Origin: Ruminococcaceae bacterium UBA1213
GTDB taxonomy: Bacteria > Bacillota > Clostridia > Oscillospirales > Acutalibacteraceae
Direction: 5' to 3'
Assembly (NCBI GenBank): GCA_002309275.1
Contig: DBXL01000194.1
Location: 10,884 to 16,000 of the forward strand
DNA length: 5,117 nucleotides
Part shown: one piece after another, positions 4,327-5,117 of the stretch
Layout: each line of letters begins with the position of its first letter
Numbering within the stretch: the first letter of the stretch is position 1
The notes under the pieces: model-generated
Databases searched by the model: none
What the model was told of the DNA's origin: nothing
Seen by the model: the letters and a program-made list of their open reading frames with translations, nothing else
Position numbers and translations under genes: made by a program

Positions 4327-5097
4327 TTACGAGTTAAACAACTGCCCCCAGTTATAACGACCATCTTTTACATAAAGTCCCACACCGATTGTCTTATATC
4401 TGGAATTAAGAATATTTTCCCTGTGTCCTTTGGAGTTCATCCACATATTGACAACATCTTTGGCAGCGGAACTGTAATTATATGCAACATTCTCGCCTGC
4501 ATAGCCTTTCTTGATGCCGTACTCCGCAAACACTGTATCCCATGCCTTTCCGTTGGGGCGGGTATGTGAGAATTTCGTTGAAATCTCTTTCGCTCTCTTG
4601 TCGCTTGCGGCAGCCATTTTGGAATTGGTAGTAAGCTTGCTCAGACCTCTTTTTGTTCTCTCGGCATTAACGAGCTTTATCACTTCATTTTCAAAAGCCT
4701 CATTCTGAGTGATAACGGTAATTTTGCAAGTTGCCTTTTTGTTGTTGGAGGTCTTTACAGTTATGGTAGCCGTACCTTTTTTGACAGCCTTCACCTTTCC
4801 TGATGAATCAACCGTTGCAACAGACTTGTCACTGCTGGTCCATGTGAATTTTGTGGTTGCCTTTGCAGGTGTAAGAGTCGCTTTGAGAGTCAAAGTCTTA
4901 CCCTTCACGAGCGTTGCAGAAGTCTTGTTGAGAGTAACTTTGGTAGGGGCAACAGTCTTTTTGGCAGTCGTGCTTGCACTTGTGCTTGTGGTATTCCCTG
5001 AGGGCGTGGCGGCATAAGATGTCAATGCAACACTCGAAGCCATCGCCAACGTCATCACTACACAAATACATTTCTTCAAAAAGTTCATTGGAAACAT
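4327..5097 (-). CDS. Secreted Big2 and CAP/SCP-domain protein
   Basis: This exported protein has 256 residues and the same architecture as its downstream neighbour. The signal peptide (LKK, hydrophobic 10-26) probably ends at SYA|A (after 29). A Thr/Ser-rich linker covers 31-50, a Big2 domain about 51-129 (KVTLNKTSATLVKG, FTWTSSDKSVATVD, GKVKAVKKGTATITV), and a CAP domain about 133-254 (LVNAERTKRGL, SHTRPNGKAWDTV, YAGENVAYNY, WMNSKGHRENIL, YKTIGVGLY, WGQLF). H178, E202 and H225 are the conserved cavity residues; W186, W219 and W250 are intact, as in typical bacterial CAP domains. Big2 domains are common in cell-surface proteins; no sortase or membrane anchor is seen, so it is probably released or wall-associated. 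ATG 5097 is preceded in frame by a stop at 5103-5101, so the gene is complete. ATG 5088 would give an N-terminus that aligns exactly with the paralogue (seven residues to the first Cys); neither has a strong ribosome binding site. Its promoter lies beyond the right edge. Confidence 0.95.
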   Translation of the reverse strand: MFPMNFLKKCICVVMTLAMASSVALTSYAATPSGNTTSTSASTTAKKTVAPTKVTLNKTSATLVKGKTLTLKATLTPAKATTKFTWTSSDKSVATVDSSGKVKAVKKGTATITVKTSNNKKATCKITVITQNEAFENEVIKLVNAERTKRGLSKLTTNSKMAAASDKRAKEISTKFSHTRPNGKAWDTVFAEYGIKKGYAGENVAYNYSSAAKDVVNMWMNSKGHRENILNSRYKTIGVGLYVKDGRYNWGQLFNS

Positions 5098-5117
5098 CTG
5101 CTACTCAAAATATGGAC

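Noticed and set aside
1..5117. A hidden defence, toxin-antitoxin or mobile system
   Set aside because: All long reading frames are accounted for by sporulation, regulatory and secreted-protein genes. The AbrB-like gene has no adjacent toxin, and no transposase, integrase or terminal repeats are visible.

Overview
The window looks like chromosomal DNA of a low-G+C, endospore-forming member of the Clostridia (Bacillota). The reasons are an adjacent spmA-spmB spore-maturation pair, an AbrB-type regulator, AT-rich intergenic DNA with A- and G-rich ribosome binding sites, TTG start codons, and secreted Big2/CAP proteins of the kind common in gut Clostridia. The genus cannot be fixed from the sequence alone.

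Layout from left to right. On the minus strand, positions 1-545 hold the N-terminal part of an OmpR/PhoB-type response regulator whose C-terminus lies beyond the left edge. Its own extended -10 promoter sits in the gap before it. Upstream of it on the same strand is the tightly coupled pair spmB (642-1160) and spmA (1166-1741), both apparently starting at TTG codons with good ribosome binding sites. A 269-base AT-rich divergent gap (1742-2010) separates spmA from a plus-strand gene for an 80-residue AbrB/SpoVT-type DNA-binding protein with two CxxC pairs at its end. That gene has a consensus promoter and a near-perfect terminator.

Next on the plus strand is a lipoprotein (2480-3274) with a lipobox, ten tandem EKS(N/D)(D/N) pentapeptides and a globular C-terminal domain I do not recognise. 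A bidirectional terminator separates it from two convergent minus-strand paralogues (3334-4086 and 4327-5097). Each encodes a signal peptide, one Big2 immunoglobulin-like domain and a C-terminal CAP/SCP domain. Each of the two paralogues has its own terminator, and the left one has its own promoter, so they look like separate transcription units from a local duplication.

Functionally the window combines spore-core maturation (SpmA/SpmB), two regulators (a two-component response regulator and an AbrB-like protein) and three exported cell-surface proteins. There is no mobile element, CRISPR array, tRNA or rRNA. I see no convincing undescribed multi-gene system. The points most worth a second look are the repeat-bearing lipoprotein, the divergence between the CAP paralogues, the AbrB-CxxC protein and the overlapping promoters in the divergent gap.
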